DNA from: Neostapfia colusana
Lineage: Eukaryota; Streptophyta; Magnoliopsida; Poales; Poaceae
Reading direction: 5' to 3'
Assembly (NCBI GenBank): GCA_030760725.1
Contig: JASWHV010000012.1
Location: 81,852,968 to 81,916,967, forward strand
DNA: 64,000 nucleotides
This document shows positions 44,001 to 55,943 of the stretch, piece by piece (within the stretch, counting starts at the first letter, position 1; every line of letters starts with the position of its first letter). A program made the translations under genes and the position numbers. Under the pieces are notes generated by a model. That model worked only from the letters and a program-made list of their open reading frames with translations. It was not told the origin of the DNA and made no database searches.

Positions 44001-45550
44001 AAGGTGCAGGTCAATAGGGTGAGCTTAAAGGACATGCCTACAGAATTGAAGGAAGAGGTTGTAAAACTCAATCTATGTCTGGTGAATAGTGGTGAGGCCA
44101 TCGCCATGGAAGTGGACTCCATATTAGAGCAAGACATACACAACGGTTAGAAGAATGACGAGAAGATACAAGAGATTAGAGAACTCATCAAGGATAATAA
44201 AGCTCCTGGGTTCAGAGAGGATGAACAAGGTACGGTGTGGCACGGGAAAAGAATTTGTGTGTCTGAGGTGAAGAAGATCCATGAATTGATTTTGAAGGAA
44301 GCTCATGATTCTGACTATTCCATTCATCATGGGAGTACGAAGATGTATCATGACCTCAGGAGCAGGTATTGGTGGTATGGCATGAAGCGAGATGTCGCAG
44401 ACATGTTGCCCTATGTGACACATGTCAGTTGGTGAAAGCAGAACATCAACGACCCGCGGGACTATTGCAACCACTCAAAGTGCCTGAATGGAAATGAAAA
44501 GAAATAGGTATGGACTTCATAGTGGGACTACCCAGGACCCAATCGGGATATGATTCGATATGGGTCATCATCGACAGGCTAACCAAGGTAGCTCATTTCA
44601 TCCCCGTGAAAGAAAGCAATAGCGGATCCAAATTGGCGGAATTGTACATGTCAAGGATCGTGTGTTTCCATGGAGTGCCAAAGAAGATAGTGTCGGACCG
44701 AGGGACACAGTTCACCTAAAGATTCTGGCAGAAGTTACATGAAACCATGGGAACTTATCTAAATTTTAGTTCTGCCTATCACCCCCAGACTGATGGGCAG
44801 ACGGAAAGAACCAATCAAATCCTTGAGTATATGCTGAGAGCGTGCGCGCTCAAGAACAATAGGAGTTGGCATAAGAACTTACCGTATGCGGAGTTCTCCT
44901 ATAACAACAGCTATCAGGCTAGTATGAAGATGTCACCATTTGAGGCTTTGTATGGGAGTAAGTGCAGAACTCCACTATTTTGGAACCAAACAGGGGAAAG
45001 TAAAGTGTTTGGGCCCGAGGTACTACAAGAAGCCTAGGCAAAAGTGAGGGAAATTCGCAACAACTTGAGGATAGCACAGACCCGACAAAAGAGCTATGTC
45101 GATGTACGGAGAAGAGAGCTCATTTTCAACGTGGGAGACTATGTCTATCTCAAGGTGTCCTCTATTCGAGGACTTTGTCGGTTCAAGGTGAAAGGGAAGT
45201 TATCACCCCGATACATCGGACACTTTCAGATTCTGGAAAGGAAAGGCGAAGTGGCATATCAACTAGAACTACCGGCTCGCCTATCGGATGTGCACGATGT
45301 ATTCCATGTGTCACAGCTCAAGAAATGTTTAAGGACGCCTGAAGAGATGTTACCCATGAATGAGGTTGACGTACGAGAGGATCTGTCTTATGCCGAGCAA
45401 CCGGTCAAGGTTTTGGAAACAATGGAACGCCTCACAAGAAATAAAAGAATTCGGATGTGCAAGGTGCAGTGGAAGCATCACTCGGAAGAGGAAGCCACAT
45501 GGGAGCGAGAAGACGAGCTTAAGGCACAGTTTCCGGAATTGTTTTCCTAG
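41094..45550 (+). pseudogene. gag-pol: gag-pol of element 5, many stops and frameshifts
   Basis: Homologous throughout to 27082-31551. Gag core, the CCHC knuckle (CFNCGEVGHYAHKC), protease DSGATHSF, RT IDDILVF, RNase H, integrase and chromodomain are all recognisable. Breaks include TGA at 41427, TAA at 41706, a one-base deletion near 42755, TGA at 43379, TAG at 44148, a lost base near 44400, TAA at 44717 and TAG at 45035. Many are C-to-T or G-to-A changes typical of methylated DNA. It cannot encode working enzymes. Confidence 0.92.
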
Positions 45551-45594
45551 AACCACCAATCTCGAGGACGAGATTTCTTTTAAGGGGGTAGAGC

Positions 45595-48500
45595 TGTAAC
45601 ACCCCAAAACCTGCTAAAAATGGGAATTTAAAATTTTTTGGACGTATTGCATGTGGTGCAGAAATTCAAATTCAAACTAGAATTCGAATTCAAATCAAAA
45701 CAGAAAAGAAAAGGAAAAAGAAAAAGAAAAAGAAAACCCCAACCGCCAGTGGGCCGAAACCCGCCAGCCGGCCCAATCCCCCGCGCGAGCCCGAACCCGC
45801 GCCCCCTCTCTCCCTCTCACTGACACCCGGGCCCGCGTGTCATCCCTCACCTCCCGCGCGCCCCAACCGCTCCGGTTCCTTCGCGCCGATCACACCCGAC
45901 GCTCCCGGATTCCTCGCGCTCGACCCAACCCCGAATCCCTCGCGCCGGCCTGCTTGATCGCAACAAACCCCCGCGCCCCCGGCCCTCATAAAAACAGATG
46001 AACCCGCCGCCCTCCCCTCACACGAGCAGTTTCTCTCCCGGTGAGCGCCGCCGCCGTTGAGCTTGGAATTCCCCAAGAGCGTCGCCGTCTCCCTCTGTAA
46101 AACCGATCTCGTGACCCCGCAGCACCGCGCACAAGCTGTAGACGCCGACCCCGGAGGGAAACGCCGCCGAATACGACCATCCCGACGCTCGCCGGTGAGT
46201 TTCGCCGCCGCTCGCCGGTGAAACTTCCGAATTACACGGTTCCGATCCATACTAATCATCGGTGTGCCATCTCTAGACCCCAGTGAAGCATCACGACCCG
46301 AGAACTCGTAGGGATCACCGCCCCAACTGCCACTTCGACGAGCACAGCAAGCCGCCGCCGCCTGTCCTCATCGCCGACCGGGTTCCGAGTCCTTCAGGCC
46401 TAAGAAATTAGCCTAGGTGAGCTCCCCTACCTCCCCTCTGCCATTTGCTACCAAAAAGGGCGGGTGTTAGTGTCTGTAGATGAAGATCCGCGACCTCGCC
46501 GGTGAGATCGCGCCTCTGTCGCCGTGCGCACGGGCGAACAGCGACGTGGCCTCTTGTGCGCCGTCTATTTTAAATTGCACGGTAGAAATAAAACCGACGC
46601 GTACCGGTTCGGCGATCTAATCTGAGCCGTCTGCTTTGAATTATAGACGGTCCACGTCAGCCCCACGTTATAAAGGTCGGGATTCTTACGCGCTACCCCC
46701 TGGGGATCTCGAAAAACATGAGCTAGCCCCGGAAACTTCTGATCTAACCCCTGGAACTTTGGAAATTCATGTAAATTTATTTAAAAATCAGTTTTAGATC
46801 CTGAACTTAATAAAAATTAGAAAAACCCCCTCTGTTATGAGTAGTTAGACCCCTGGAAATTTAGAAAATAGTAAATCAGACCCTGCAGTAGAGTAGATTT
46901 ACCTTTTTGACCCTATATGATATTAAATTCAGAAATTTGAATATGTGACTAGGATTTAAATTTAAAAGATAAGGCAAACACATGTGCAAGTTCAAAATTA
47001 AACTCTCCTAGCACTTGGAAAACTTTAGAATGAGTTAAAAATAGATTTTAGGCTGAAATGAAATCTGCCTAAGTGTTGCTCATTTTTATTTTCTCTAGAG
47101 ACACATTTTAGGCTAGGAAATAATTCTAAAAACTAGTAAAATAAATTTAATTTGTTCCACATCAGAGAGGAAGTTCAAAAATATATTAATGAACATTTTA
47201 GGTCAGAACCTATTCTGTTTAGATGATGTGTCTTACTATTTTCATAATAAAGTTCACTTTTAGGCATAGAAAATAAATCTGAAAATATAGGAAAATAATT
47301 ATGCACAATTAGAAAAGGATAAATGAGTTATCCAAATCCAAAAGTTTCAATTTAGGATTTTGTAGAAAATCTGAAAACCTATTTGGAGTAGGAAATTAAC
47401 TTTCATGCAAACTTGGTAGCTAAGAAGTGTATAAATTAAATATAAAGAATTTGTTCAAATTGGAAATTCATATATAGTGTGCAAACAGAAATCTGAATAC
47501 AAAATCTAGAAATCATATACATATGTTTAAAAGTGAATGTAGGCCAAAAATCAACACATGAAGAGTAACCACAACACTTAGAAATGTGAATGACTTTCAT
47601 AGGTATGTATGTGTGATTTGCATGAAGTAAAAGTGTGAACTATGTCTTATGTATTGTTGTTTTCTTTTGCTATGTGTATTTGCATGAGTAGAACCTGCCC
47701 CAGAGCAAGTTCTCCCCTTCCAAGACCAAGACTTTCCATTCTTAGAGCAGCAGGAAGAAGGCAAGTGTACTTGATCACTTTGATCCTATGCTAGGATGTG
47801 TAGATAGAATTATTTGCATTGTCAATTGAAATATGAAACCCATGCTAGAAAGTTTCCCTAGAATTACATTACCTTGTTTCCTTGTAGCTTGGGTTGGGAT
47901 TTATTTTATCATGTCATATATTTATATGCTTATGCTTAGCGATGCTTAGAATGGGGTAATTGGGATATGAGATCATCAATTGATTTACCTTACTCTTGAA
48001 TGAGATATTATGAGTTATGTAGAGGTAGGGATCGAGGCAAGTTGGATGATTTGGTTGGTGCTGGGTGCACGAGACCCCGGAATTGTGTTTAGTACTTGCG
48101 TGGATCCTAAGGACCGGTTCATGGAGCATGTAACCTGGCTTTACAGTACCAACCACATGCTGAAATGGGGCAGCTTGGCCAATCAATTAGGTGTATCGCC
48201 GACGTAGTATGGGTGTGTTGGATGGTGCGGGGAATAGGTGTCAGCTGGACTACCATATGAACCGCAAGGCTAAAGAGGAGGCCACTGCAGCGGTGTTGGA
48301 GCCTCTTGTATGCTGTTAGGGGTGAAACCTCAGTGGGCCCATGCTCGTCGGGAATCCCTTTGTAAAGGCCTTGACTACACACCTGGGAAGTGTGAATGTG
48401 GTTTGCGGCTACTGGCATAATGGAGGTTCTTTTAGTCCACCCGGTAACGGGGGATGAAATCACTACATGTGGCTACAGTGGTGCAAACTCTGCAGAGTCA

Positions 48501-49151
48501 AAACTGTCATGACAGTCGTGCTCACGGTCAAGAGCGGCTTGGACTTATTCATGATTAGAGGATGATGAATTGGGAAGTTGTGGATGTTAAGCGAGAAGCT
48601 TAACATTGGAGATGAGACTATGTTTACTTGATAATTATGATGGGTTGAGGGATTGGGATCCATTTCACCTGTGTAGTAATGTAGGTGCTTAATAAGCTAA
48701 GGTGATAGGTAATAATTGCGTAGTGTTTTAACTATGAGTTCAACCTCTCCTTGCTCTAGCCATGCATGACATAACTTTCCCACACTTGCTGAGTACCCAT
48801 GGTACTCAAACTTGCTTTTCTGTTGGTTTATATTGCTGCTCAGGTCAAGAGAATGATTTGGTGTTTAATGACCAAGACTTTGGTCCCGATGAAGGTTTCT
48901 AGGTTCACGAAGTCCCTCGGGCAACGCCTGTGACGGAGCCCACAAGGTTTATATTCCGCTGCTGTTTTATTTACATGTCATGAACTTATTATCGTCCATC
49001 GAGACGTATGCTATGTAAGACTTATTTATATTCGAACACCTGGCTTGTAATATGATGATGCTTCACTATTTGTCGTCACATGTATGAGAAAATGATCCTG
49101 GCATACATGTGATATTCACTCGGTTGTTCTTCGGAGAAACCGGGTGTGACA
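45595..49151 (+). repeat. LTR B, shared by elements 5 and 6
   Basis: 3,557 bp, starts TGTAACACCCC, ends GGGTGTGACA. It keeps the TATA-like CATAAAAA near 45988, exon A (47692-47760), exon B (48844-48902), and the hairpins ACTCTGCAGAGT and CTGTCATGACAG (about 48487-48515). A polypurine tract TTAAGGGGGTAGAGC (45580-45594) precedes it. It differs from LTR A by more substitutions than seen between LTRs of elements 1 or 4. Confidence 0.93.
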
Positions 49152-49155
49152 GAAG

Positions 49156-49168
49156 TGGTATCAGAGCC
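49156..49168 (+). promoter_or_regulatory. Primer binding site of element 6
   Basis: TGGTATCAGAGCC lies four bases after LTR B, proving that LTR B also acts as a 5' LTR. Confidence 0.95.
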
Positions 49169-49368
49169 AAGGTTGCCCGTAGGAACGTGGACCTAGGTAG
49201 AAATGGACGTATTTAAGGACCCTATTTTCTTAAAAATTATTTTACAAAGGTGTGGGTTGAAGGTGTTATTTAATGGGGTCACTTTATTCATCTTAACCCA
49301 ACTTTTATTCAAAATAAAATTTTTGTTTAACTCTTATTTAACTTAATTTGAAATGCTTTATATTTTAG

Positions 49369-50139
49369 ATGGTTCGCATGATCCGCACCGCCTGCAAGTC
49401 CACCGGAGGGAGAGTTCCTGTAGTTGCCCTTGCCCTGAGAGAGGAGAACCGTCCGGTGACGTACCACTCCTACGGATTGGCAGTAGGAGACTTGTTGCGC
49501 CGTCTTCGGCGTATGCTCCACGCCACCGGCAATGTGAGCAAGCTAATCATACACTACAGCTCCACCCGGACCATCCGTGACAAGCGGGAAGAATGGAGTT
49601 CAGAAATGAGGATTATCCATGAAAATCAGTTGCTCAAGATTCACCGCTCTCCAGCTTGTCGGGCGACACAGGTCGATGCTGAGAAGGATGTCACCTGGGA
49701 GGCCATCACCTGCCAGAGTTACATCAACCGTCGCCACCTGGACAGGACTGAGTACATGTACGTCCTCCAGCGTGAGAGTGGCACCGCGGAGTACAAGTAC
49801 CCGCCAGTGCAGCAGGGGACTTTCCATGAGCACATGAACCTATGCTTGGAGGATGCTGCTATGCTCAGCACTCGACTGCAGGTGTGTCAGCAGGAGCTTC
49901 AGGATGTTCGTGACACCCTGAAGGAGACTGAGGCGTTGCTTCGAGCCAGCTTGAGGGCGAGAGAAAGAGGAGATGGGAATGAACTGTGTGTCACTGTAAA
50001 TGACACATGGACTCCTGACTCCCCAAACCGCCGGGCGAGCAGGCGTTGCCGCACTTCTCCACCAGTAGCTTCCCCACCCAAAGCGGAATCAGAGGGCAGC
50101 CGCAATAATGAGGAAGACCCCGAAGAGCAAGCTCAGTGA
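49369..50139 (+). CDS. ORF0 of element 6, unbroken
   Basis: 256 residues, collinear with ORF0 of element 4. The tail reads MVRMIRTACKSTGGRV, with the arginine at H3 position 8 changed to cysteine by a C-to-T change but the lysine at position 9 kept. The middle region, coiled coil and acidic C-terminus are conserved. The element around it is truncated, so expression is doubtful. It is useful as an independent, older copy for judging selection on ORF0. Confidence 0.8.
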   Translation: MVRMIRTACKSTGGRVPVVALALREENRPVTYHSYGLAVGDLLRRLRRMLHATGNVSKLIIHYSSTRTIRDKREEWSSEMRIIHENQLLKIHRSPACRATQVDAEKDVTWEAITCQSYINRRHLDRTEYMYVLQRESGTAEYKYPPVQQGTFHEHMNLCLEDAAMLSTRLQVCQQELQDVRDTLKETEALLRASLRARERGDGNELCVTVNDTWTPDSPNRRASRRCRTSPPVASPPKAESEGSRNNEEDPEEQAQ

Positions 50140-50477
50140 TACGAGTCGTTTAGAGTCCTTTCCCTTATTTCAGAAGGATATCGAGTAGTCGAGTCAATAC
50201 CTTAGTTATTTGTGTGTTAATGTTTGGTGTGTGACGTGAGTTGTGGAAGCCATGGGCATTTATCCACAACCTCGTCCTTAGGTTGCTTTGCTTTGATGTG
50301 TGAACCCCTATGAATTAAGAGTGCATTTATTTTCGTGTGAGACGTGATTTCCAAAAGTCTACGTGGAACCCTCAGAAAATGTTTAATATATTAAGGCCTC
50401 AAAAGTTTAAGTTTAAACAAGCAATTTGGGAAGTTAATACGTAATGCTTTAAGTTAACATTTGATTGATCATGATAG

Positions 50478-50655
50478 ATGGCTGGAAGAGGAAATGGTCG
50501 TGGTGCCAACCCCACCAACAACAACGATGAGGCTGGCAACCCTCATCTTTCTGGAGGACAAGACAGGGGTGGTCGCTGTGAAGGAGCTGATCCTATCCAC
50601 CAAATGCTTGAAAATCAGAATCAGCTCATTCAGAGCCTAACTCAAGTGGTGGCCA
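50478..50655 (+). pseudogene. gag: gag of element 6, truncated after about 59 codons
   Basis: Starts MAGRGNGRGANPTNNNDEAG like the other copies and follows them to LTQVVA, then switches to unrelated sequence at GGGGTTTTCTAG. The rest of gag-pol and the 3' LTR are missing. Confidence 0.9.
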
Positions 50656-51149
50656 AGGGGTTTTCTAGTGCTTCAAGATAAAAACAGGAGGCTAAGGGGT
50701 TTTCTAGTTGTGCTATTTCTGTGTGAGTGCTGGATACTTGCTGATATTATCCTTGTTGTTCATCATCATTCATCCTTGTCCTTGCTTGTTGCCACAACTG
50801 TTCTAATACATTCTTAGTCCAGCAACTAGGTGAAATTCTTTGGACACTTATTCAGCATTGCTATCTGTTACTAACTTGTGTGTCACATACATATACTGCA
50901 TTTGAGCCTTCCAAGCTCTACCTTCTCTCGAGCAAAACAGGTAACTTTTGCAATCACACCCACTCTCTGCTTGCTTCACACTGGTCACCGTTGGCCACCT
51001 GCAGTGCTGGTAAGAAACTTGTAAGAGCGGGGTAAGACACATCTTACTGATCGATTTTCCACCCACTTCGGAGAGCGTAGTAATAGGGTTCTTCATGATC
51101 TTTTTGTCTTCGTTTCTGTTTTGTACTAACAATAACGGGAAAGAAGCCT
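50656..51149 (+). other. 5' untranslated part of the CRM-like remnant
   Basis: No gene. It starts with a 15-bp direct repeat, AAGGGGTTTTCTAGT, at 50655-50669 and 50694-50708. It contains GGTAAGAAAC and GGTAAGACAC donor-like sites near 51009 and 51030. It does not resemble the LTR-like end at 55944-56379, so the 5' LTR is absent. Confidence 0.55.
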
Positions 51150-52487
51150 ATGGATAAGACCTCTGGTTCTACACCTCCGAATGATGATGAGTGCGTGTCC
51201 TATATGGAACTAAGGGACATGATGCGGGCAATGACCGAAGATTTCAACAATTACCAGACCACTACAACAGCCACCTTTCAGAGGCTCCATACAAGTGTTG
51301 CTGGTCTGACCACACGGTTGGACGAGATGGAGACTCGTCTTCCCCAACAAGCTACACCCTCTATCATTCTTGATGGTGATGCACATGCTCACTACGACAC
51401 AGAGGATGACTTCAATAACGATGAGGTTGATGCACAGCAGCGCCGTCGCCCTCGACGAAATCGTCAAGGTATGGGAGGTAGACCTCGTCCTCATGCTCCT
51501 GAACAAGATAATGATCCTTATGCTAAGATTAAGTTTTCTATTCCAACATTTTATGGATCTTATGATGCTGAGACTTACTTGCATTGGGAGATGATGGTAG
51601 AACAAAAATTTAGCTCTCATCTTGTTCCTGAGCGACATAGAGTTAGACAAACCACTAGTGAGTTTAAAAATTTTGCTATAATTTGGTGGAATGAACTTGT
51701 CAATACACATAATGCACCACAGACATGGGCTGCGTTAAAAGAATAGATGCGCGCTAGATTTGTTCCTCCTTCATATAGACGTGATCTTCTTAAGAAATTG
51801 CAATGCTTTGATCAGGGTGACATGACTGTCCAAGAGTACTACCAAGAGTTGCAGAAAGGTATGCTTCGTTGTGGGGTAGTTGAGGATCAGGAAGACCAAA
51901 TTGTTAGGTTTTATGGGGGCTTGCGGCGTGAGATCCAGGACATAGTTGACTACAAGGAATATCATTCTATTCAACGTTTATTTCAACTTGCTACGTTAGC
52001 AGAAAAAGAAGTGCAGGGTCGCCAACAACAGCGGCGGAACAACACCTTCACGCCATGACAATTGCCGGTGCCATCCAAAGCAGCGTCCTCCTCGAGCGTA
52101 CGTGCTTCTACACCACCCTCCGCGGGTGTTGTACGCAGCAGCATCGCACCTTCTAAATCACGGGGACAAGATAACAGCAAGTCCCAGATGCCTCCAGGTG
52201 TTGCAGCAAAGGCGGCTGCACCCAACACTTCGACAAGTCGCAGCTCCGACATCAAGTGCCACCGCTGCCAGGGACTTGACCATATGCAACGAGATTGCCC
52301 CAGCAAACGGGCGATCATTGCCACTGCTGATGGTGGGTATATTAGTGCTTCTGATATTAAAGATGAAAATATTATTGCAACTAATATTTCAGGTTCGGAT
52401 GATGGTGGTGAGGAGGTTCTTGGTACATCTGCAACAAACAACTATATGACTTTGATTGTGCAGCGAGCTTTGAGTGCCACGGTTTGA
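51150..52487 (+). pseudogene. gag: gag of the CRM-like remnant
   Basis: One frame broken by TAG (51744), TGA (52056) and TGA at the end (52485). It contains a Gag core (YDAETYLHWEMMVEQKF, FVPPSYRRDLLKKLQ, VQEYYQELQKG) and a CCHC knuckle CHRCQGLDHMQRDC. The first two stops are at places where a sense codon would be expected, so it is a decayed copy. Confidence 0.82.
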
Positions 52488-52523
52488 GAGGACGACAACC
52501 GCCAACGTCACAACCTTTTCAAC

Positions 52524-55500
52524 ATGTTTCTCGTCGTCAAGGACTGCCGTGTACATACCATCATTGATGGTGGTAGCTGCAATAATTTGGTGAATGTTGA
52601 GGTGGTCAAGAAGCTTGGCTTGACCACACGGAAGCATCCCCACCCTTATCACATTCAATGGTTTAACAACAATAGTAAGGTTAAGGTAACACAAATAGCA
52701 AGGATACATTTTTCCATTGGTTCTTATCATGATTTTGCTGATTTTGATGTGGTACCTATGGATGCTTGTTCTCTTTTGTTGGGACGTCCTTGGGAGTTTG
52801 ATACTGATGCTATTCACCATGGTCGATCTAATAAGTATACTCTCATGCATAAGGGCAAGAAAATTGTGTTGCTTCCTATGAGTCCCACTGAAATTGTACA
52901 ATTTAAGCAGGAGAAAAAGAATAATGCTAAGCAAAAGGGTGTTTTCAATTCTGAAATTCAGCAACCTATTAAGTTGAAAAATCCTATTTTGCTTACAACT
53001 AAATCTGATCTTGATGATTTATATGCCTCTAATGGAACTTGCTATGCTTTAGTGTGCAAACATGCTTTATATTTCATTGAGGATACATCCATTGTCTTGC
53101 CACCTGCTGTTGCTAACCTTTTGCAGGAATATATGGATGTTTTTTCATCAGAAATACCCCTTGGATTACCACCTTTGCGAGGCATTGAGCACAAGATTGA
53201 TTTGGTTCTAGGGGCGAGCTTGCCAAACCGTGCTGCCTACAGGACCAACCCCGACGAGACTAAGGAAATTCAGCGACAAGTCCAAGATCTTCTGGACCGC
53301 AGGTACATTCGTGAGAGCCTTAGTCCTTGTTCTGTTCCTGTTCTTTTGGTTCCAAAAAAATATGGCACTTGGCGCATGTGTGTTGATTGTAGAGCCATCA
53401 ATAACATTACCATTCGTTATCGCTATCCTATTCTTAGATTGGATAACATGCTTGATGAGTTGAGTGGTTCTGTTATTTTCTTCAAGATTGATTTACGTAG
53501 TGGGTATCATCAAATTCGTATGGCTTTAGGTGATGAATGGAAAACTGCTTTTAAAACTAAATTCGGACTTTATGAATGGTTAGTCATGCCATTTGGTTTA
53601 ACTAATGCGCCAAACACTTTCATGGGGTTGATGAATGAGGTTTTACGTGCTTTCATTGGTAAATTTGTGGTGGTTTACTTAGATGATATCCTTATTTACA
53701 GTAAGTCATATGATGAGCATCTTGAACATTTGTGTGCTGTTTTTAATGTCTTACGCGATGCACGTTTATATGGTAACCTTGAGAAGTGCACCTTTTGCAT
53801 CGATCGTGTGTCTTTTCTTGGGTATGTTATTACTTCGCAGGGCATTGAGGTGGACGAGGCAAAGATTGTTGCCATCACGAGCTGGCCACTTCCGACTACG
53901 GTCACACAGGCTCGGAGTTTTCTTGGTCTCGCAGGTTTCTACCGGCGTTTCGTGCGGGATTTTAGCACCATTGCGGCACCTCTCCACGAGTTGACAAAGC
54001 ATGGAGTGCCGTTTCGATGGGGACCAGCACAACAACAAGCTTTTGATGTTCTCAAGTCGAAGCTCACACAAGCACCATTGCTGCAACTTGCTGATTTTGA
54101 GAAGACCTTCGAGCTTGAATGTGACGTGAGCGGCATTGGCATTGGAGGAGTGCCAATTCAAGGAGGTAAACCTGTTGCCTTCTTTAGTGAAAAATTGCAT
54201 AGGCCTTTCGCTGAATTATTCTACATATGACAAAGAACTTTATGCTTTAGTGCGTGTCTTGCAAACTTGCCAACATTACCTATGGTATAAAGAATTTTTC
54301 ATAAATTTAGATTATGAGTCTTTGAAGTATCTTAAAGGACAAGCTAATCTGAACAAACGTCATGCTAAATGGATTGAGTTCATAGAATTATTTTCTTACA
54401 TCATTAAACATAAGAAAGGGAAAGACAATGTGATTGCCGATGCTTTATCTAGACGTTATACCATGTTGTCCCAACTTTCTCATAAAATATTTAGTTTGGA
54501 AACCATAAAGAGGTTATATGCTACTGATTTGGACTTTAAAGATGCCTTCGAAAATTGTAGAGAGGGAAGAACGTGTCAAAAATTCCTGCTGCGTGAAGGC
54601 CTTCTCTACCGTGCTAACAAGCTGTGTGTTCCAGCTAGCTCCGTTCGTCTTTTGTTGTTGTAGGAAGCGCATGGAGGTGGTTTGATGGGACATTTTAGTG
54701 TTAAAAAGAAAGAGGATGTGCTGACCGCTCACTTCTTTGGCCACGAATGAGGCGTGATGTGGAGCGCTACGTTTCACGTTGCACGACATGCAACAAAGCT
54801 AAGTCTCGACTTAACTCACATGGTCTTTATATGCCTCTTCCGGTTCCTAGTGCACCTTGGGAGTATATTTCTATTGACTTTGTTTTAGGATTGCCTAGAA
54901 CAAAGAGGGGTAGGGATAGTGTCTTTATGGTTGTTGATCGTTTCTCTAAAATGGCTCATTTTATACCCTGCCACAAGACCGATAATGCTTCACATGTTGC
55001 TGATTTGTTCTTTAATGAGGTTGTGCATTTGCATGGTGTTTCCAATACTATTGTTTCTGATAGGGATGCTAAGTTTTTTGAGTCACTTTTGGAGAACTTT
55101 ATGGTATAAATTGGGAACAAAGTTGTTGTTTTCTACTACTTGTCATCCACAAACTGATGGGCAAATGGAGGTAGTTAATCGTACCTTATCTACTATGTTG
55201 TGGGCTGTTTTGAAAAACAATTTGAGGTTGTGGTAGGATTGTTTGCCACATATTGAGTTTGCTTATAACAGGTCTATTCACTCCACAACCAAGTTAAGTC
55301 CGTTTATTGTAGTCTATGGTTTCAATCCTCGTGCTCAAATTGATTTGCTACCTTTACCACATACTGAAATTGTGAACTTAGATGCTACACAACGTTCTGA
55401 ATTTATTCTTAAGTTGCATGAAACTACTGAGTTACAAATTAAAAAAATGAATGAAAAGTATCGCATTGCTGCTAGTAAAGATAGGAAGGAGGTAAAATTA

Positions 55501-55709
55501 GAACCCGGTGATTTGGTGTGGGTTCATTTGAGAAAAGATAGGTTCCCGGATTTGAGAAAGTCCAAACTCATGCCACGTGCTGCTGGACCTTTTAAGGTTC
55601 TTAAGAAGATAAATGACAATGCATATAAACTTGAGTTGCCTCCCGAGTTTGGGGTTAGTCCCACATTTAACATTTTAGATTTGAAGCCATACTTGGGTGA
55701 GGAAGATTC
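52524..55709 (+). pseudogene. pol: pol of the CRM-like remnant
   Basis: Protease-like IIDGGSCNNLVN, RT with VYLDDILIYS, RNase H, integrase finger (CTTCNKAKS) and DDE core (IDFVLGLP, SDRDAKF, HPQTDGQMEVVN) are in order. Breaks: a frameshift near 54220, TAG at 54661, a frameshift before 54747, then another before 55243. The coding strand ends sharply at LGEED (about 55705), where the inverted segment starts. Confidence 0.82.
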
Positions 55710-55937
55710 CCATGCACCTAGCTGGATCAATTCCCAAGCACCTAATAATAACAAGGTCATCACAAGGTTTTAATAGGTCCCCATTTGAAGGATAATTACT
55801 TTGAACAGCCAGGAATGAATTCACCTGATAATTAAGTTGACGTGCACGTGCGCGTGTCATTGGACCTTGATTAGCTGAGAGTGGTGAATGGGCTGGTGTT
55901 GTGGTTGTATCAATGGTAGCGATGTCCGCATCATCCA
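55710..55937 (-). pseudogene. Inverted C-terminal tail of the CRM-like pol
   Basis: Read on the minus strand, this segment encodes an acidic-to-Thr-rich stretch (DDADIATIDTTTT) followed by GPMTRARARQLNYQV, the kind of C-terminal tail that normally follows the LGEED region in this retrotransposon group (by recall). Here it lies on the opposite strand. The inversion is flanked by a 6-bp inverted repeat, AGATTC at 55704-55709 and GAATCT at 55938-55943. Plus-strand codons after 55709 are therefore not true pol sequence. Confidence 0.75.
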
Positions 55938-55943
55938 GAATCT

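Larger units (their letters stand above)
37928..50655 (+). mobile_element. Elements 5/6: decayed tandem LTR-internal-LTR-internal of a Tekay-type family
   Basis: This runs LTR A (37928-39773), internal 5 (39774-45594), LTR B (45595-49151), internal 6 (49152-50655, cut inside gag). LTR B is followed by a second PBS rather than a target duplication, so it is shared by two internals, as expected from unequal recombination between two copies or LTRs. The family is a sister of elements 1/4: its pol and ORF0 are close, while the left half of its LTR is clearly different. Many nonsense changes show age. Confidence 0.88.

Noticed and set aside
55710..55773. C-terminal pol codons APSWINSQAPNNNK on the plus strand
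   Set aside because: They are antisense of the inverted tail segment and not original pol sequence.
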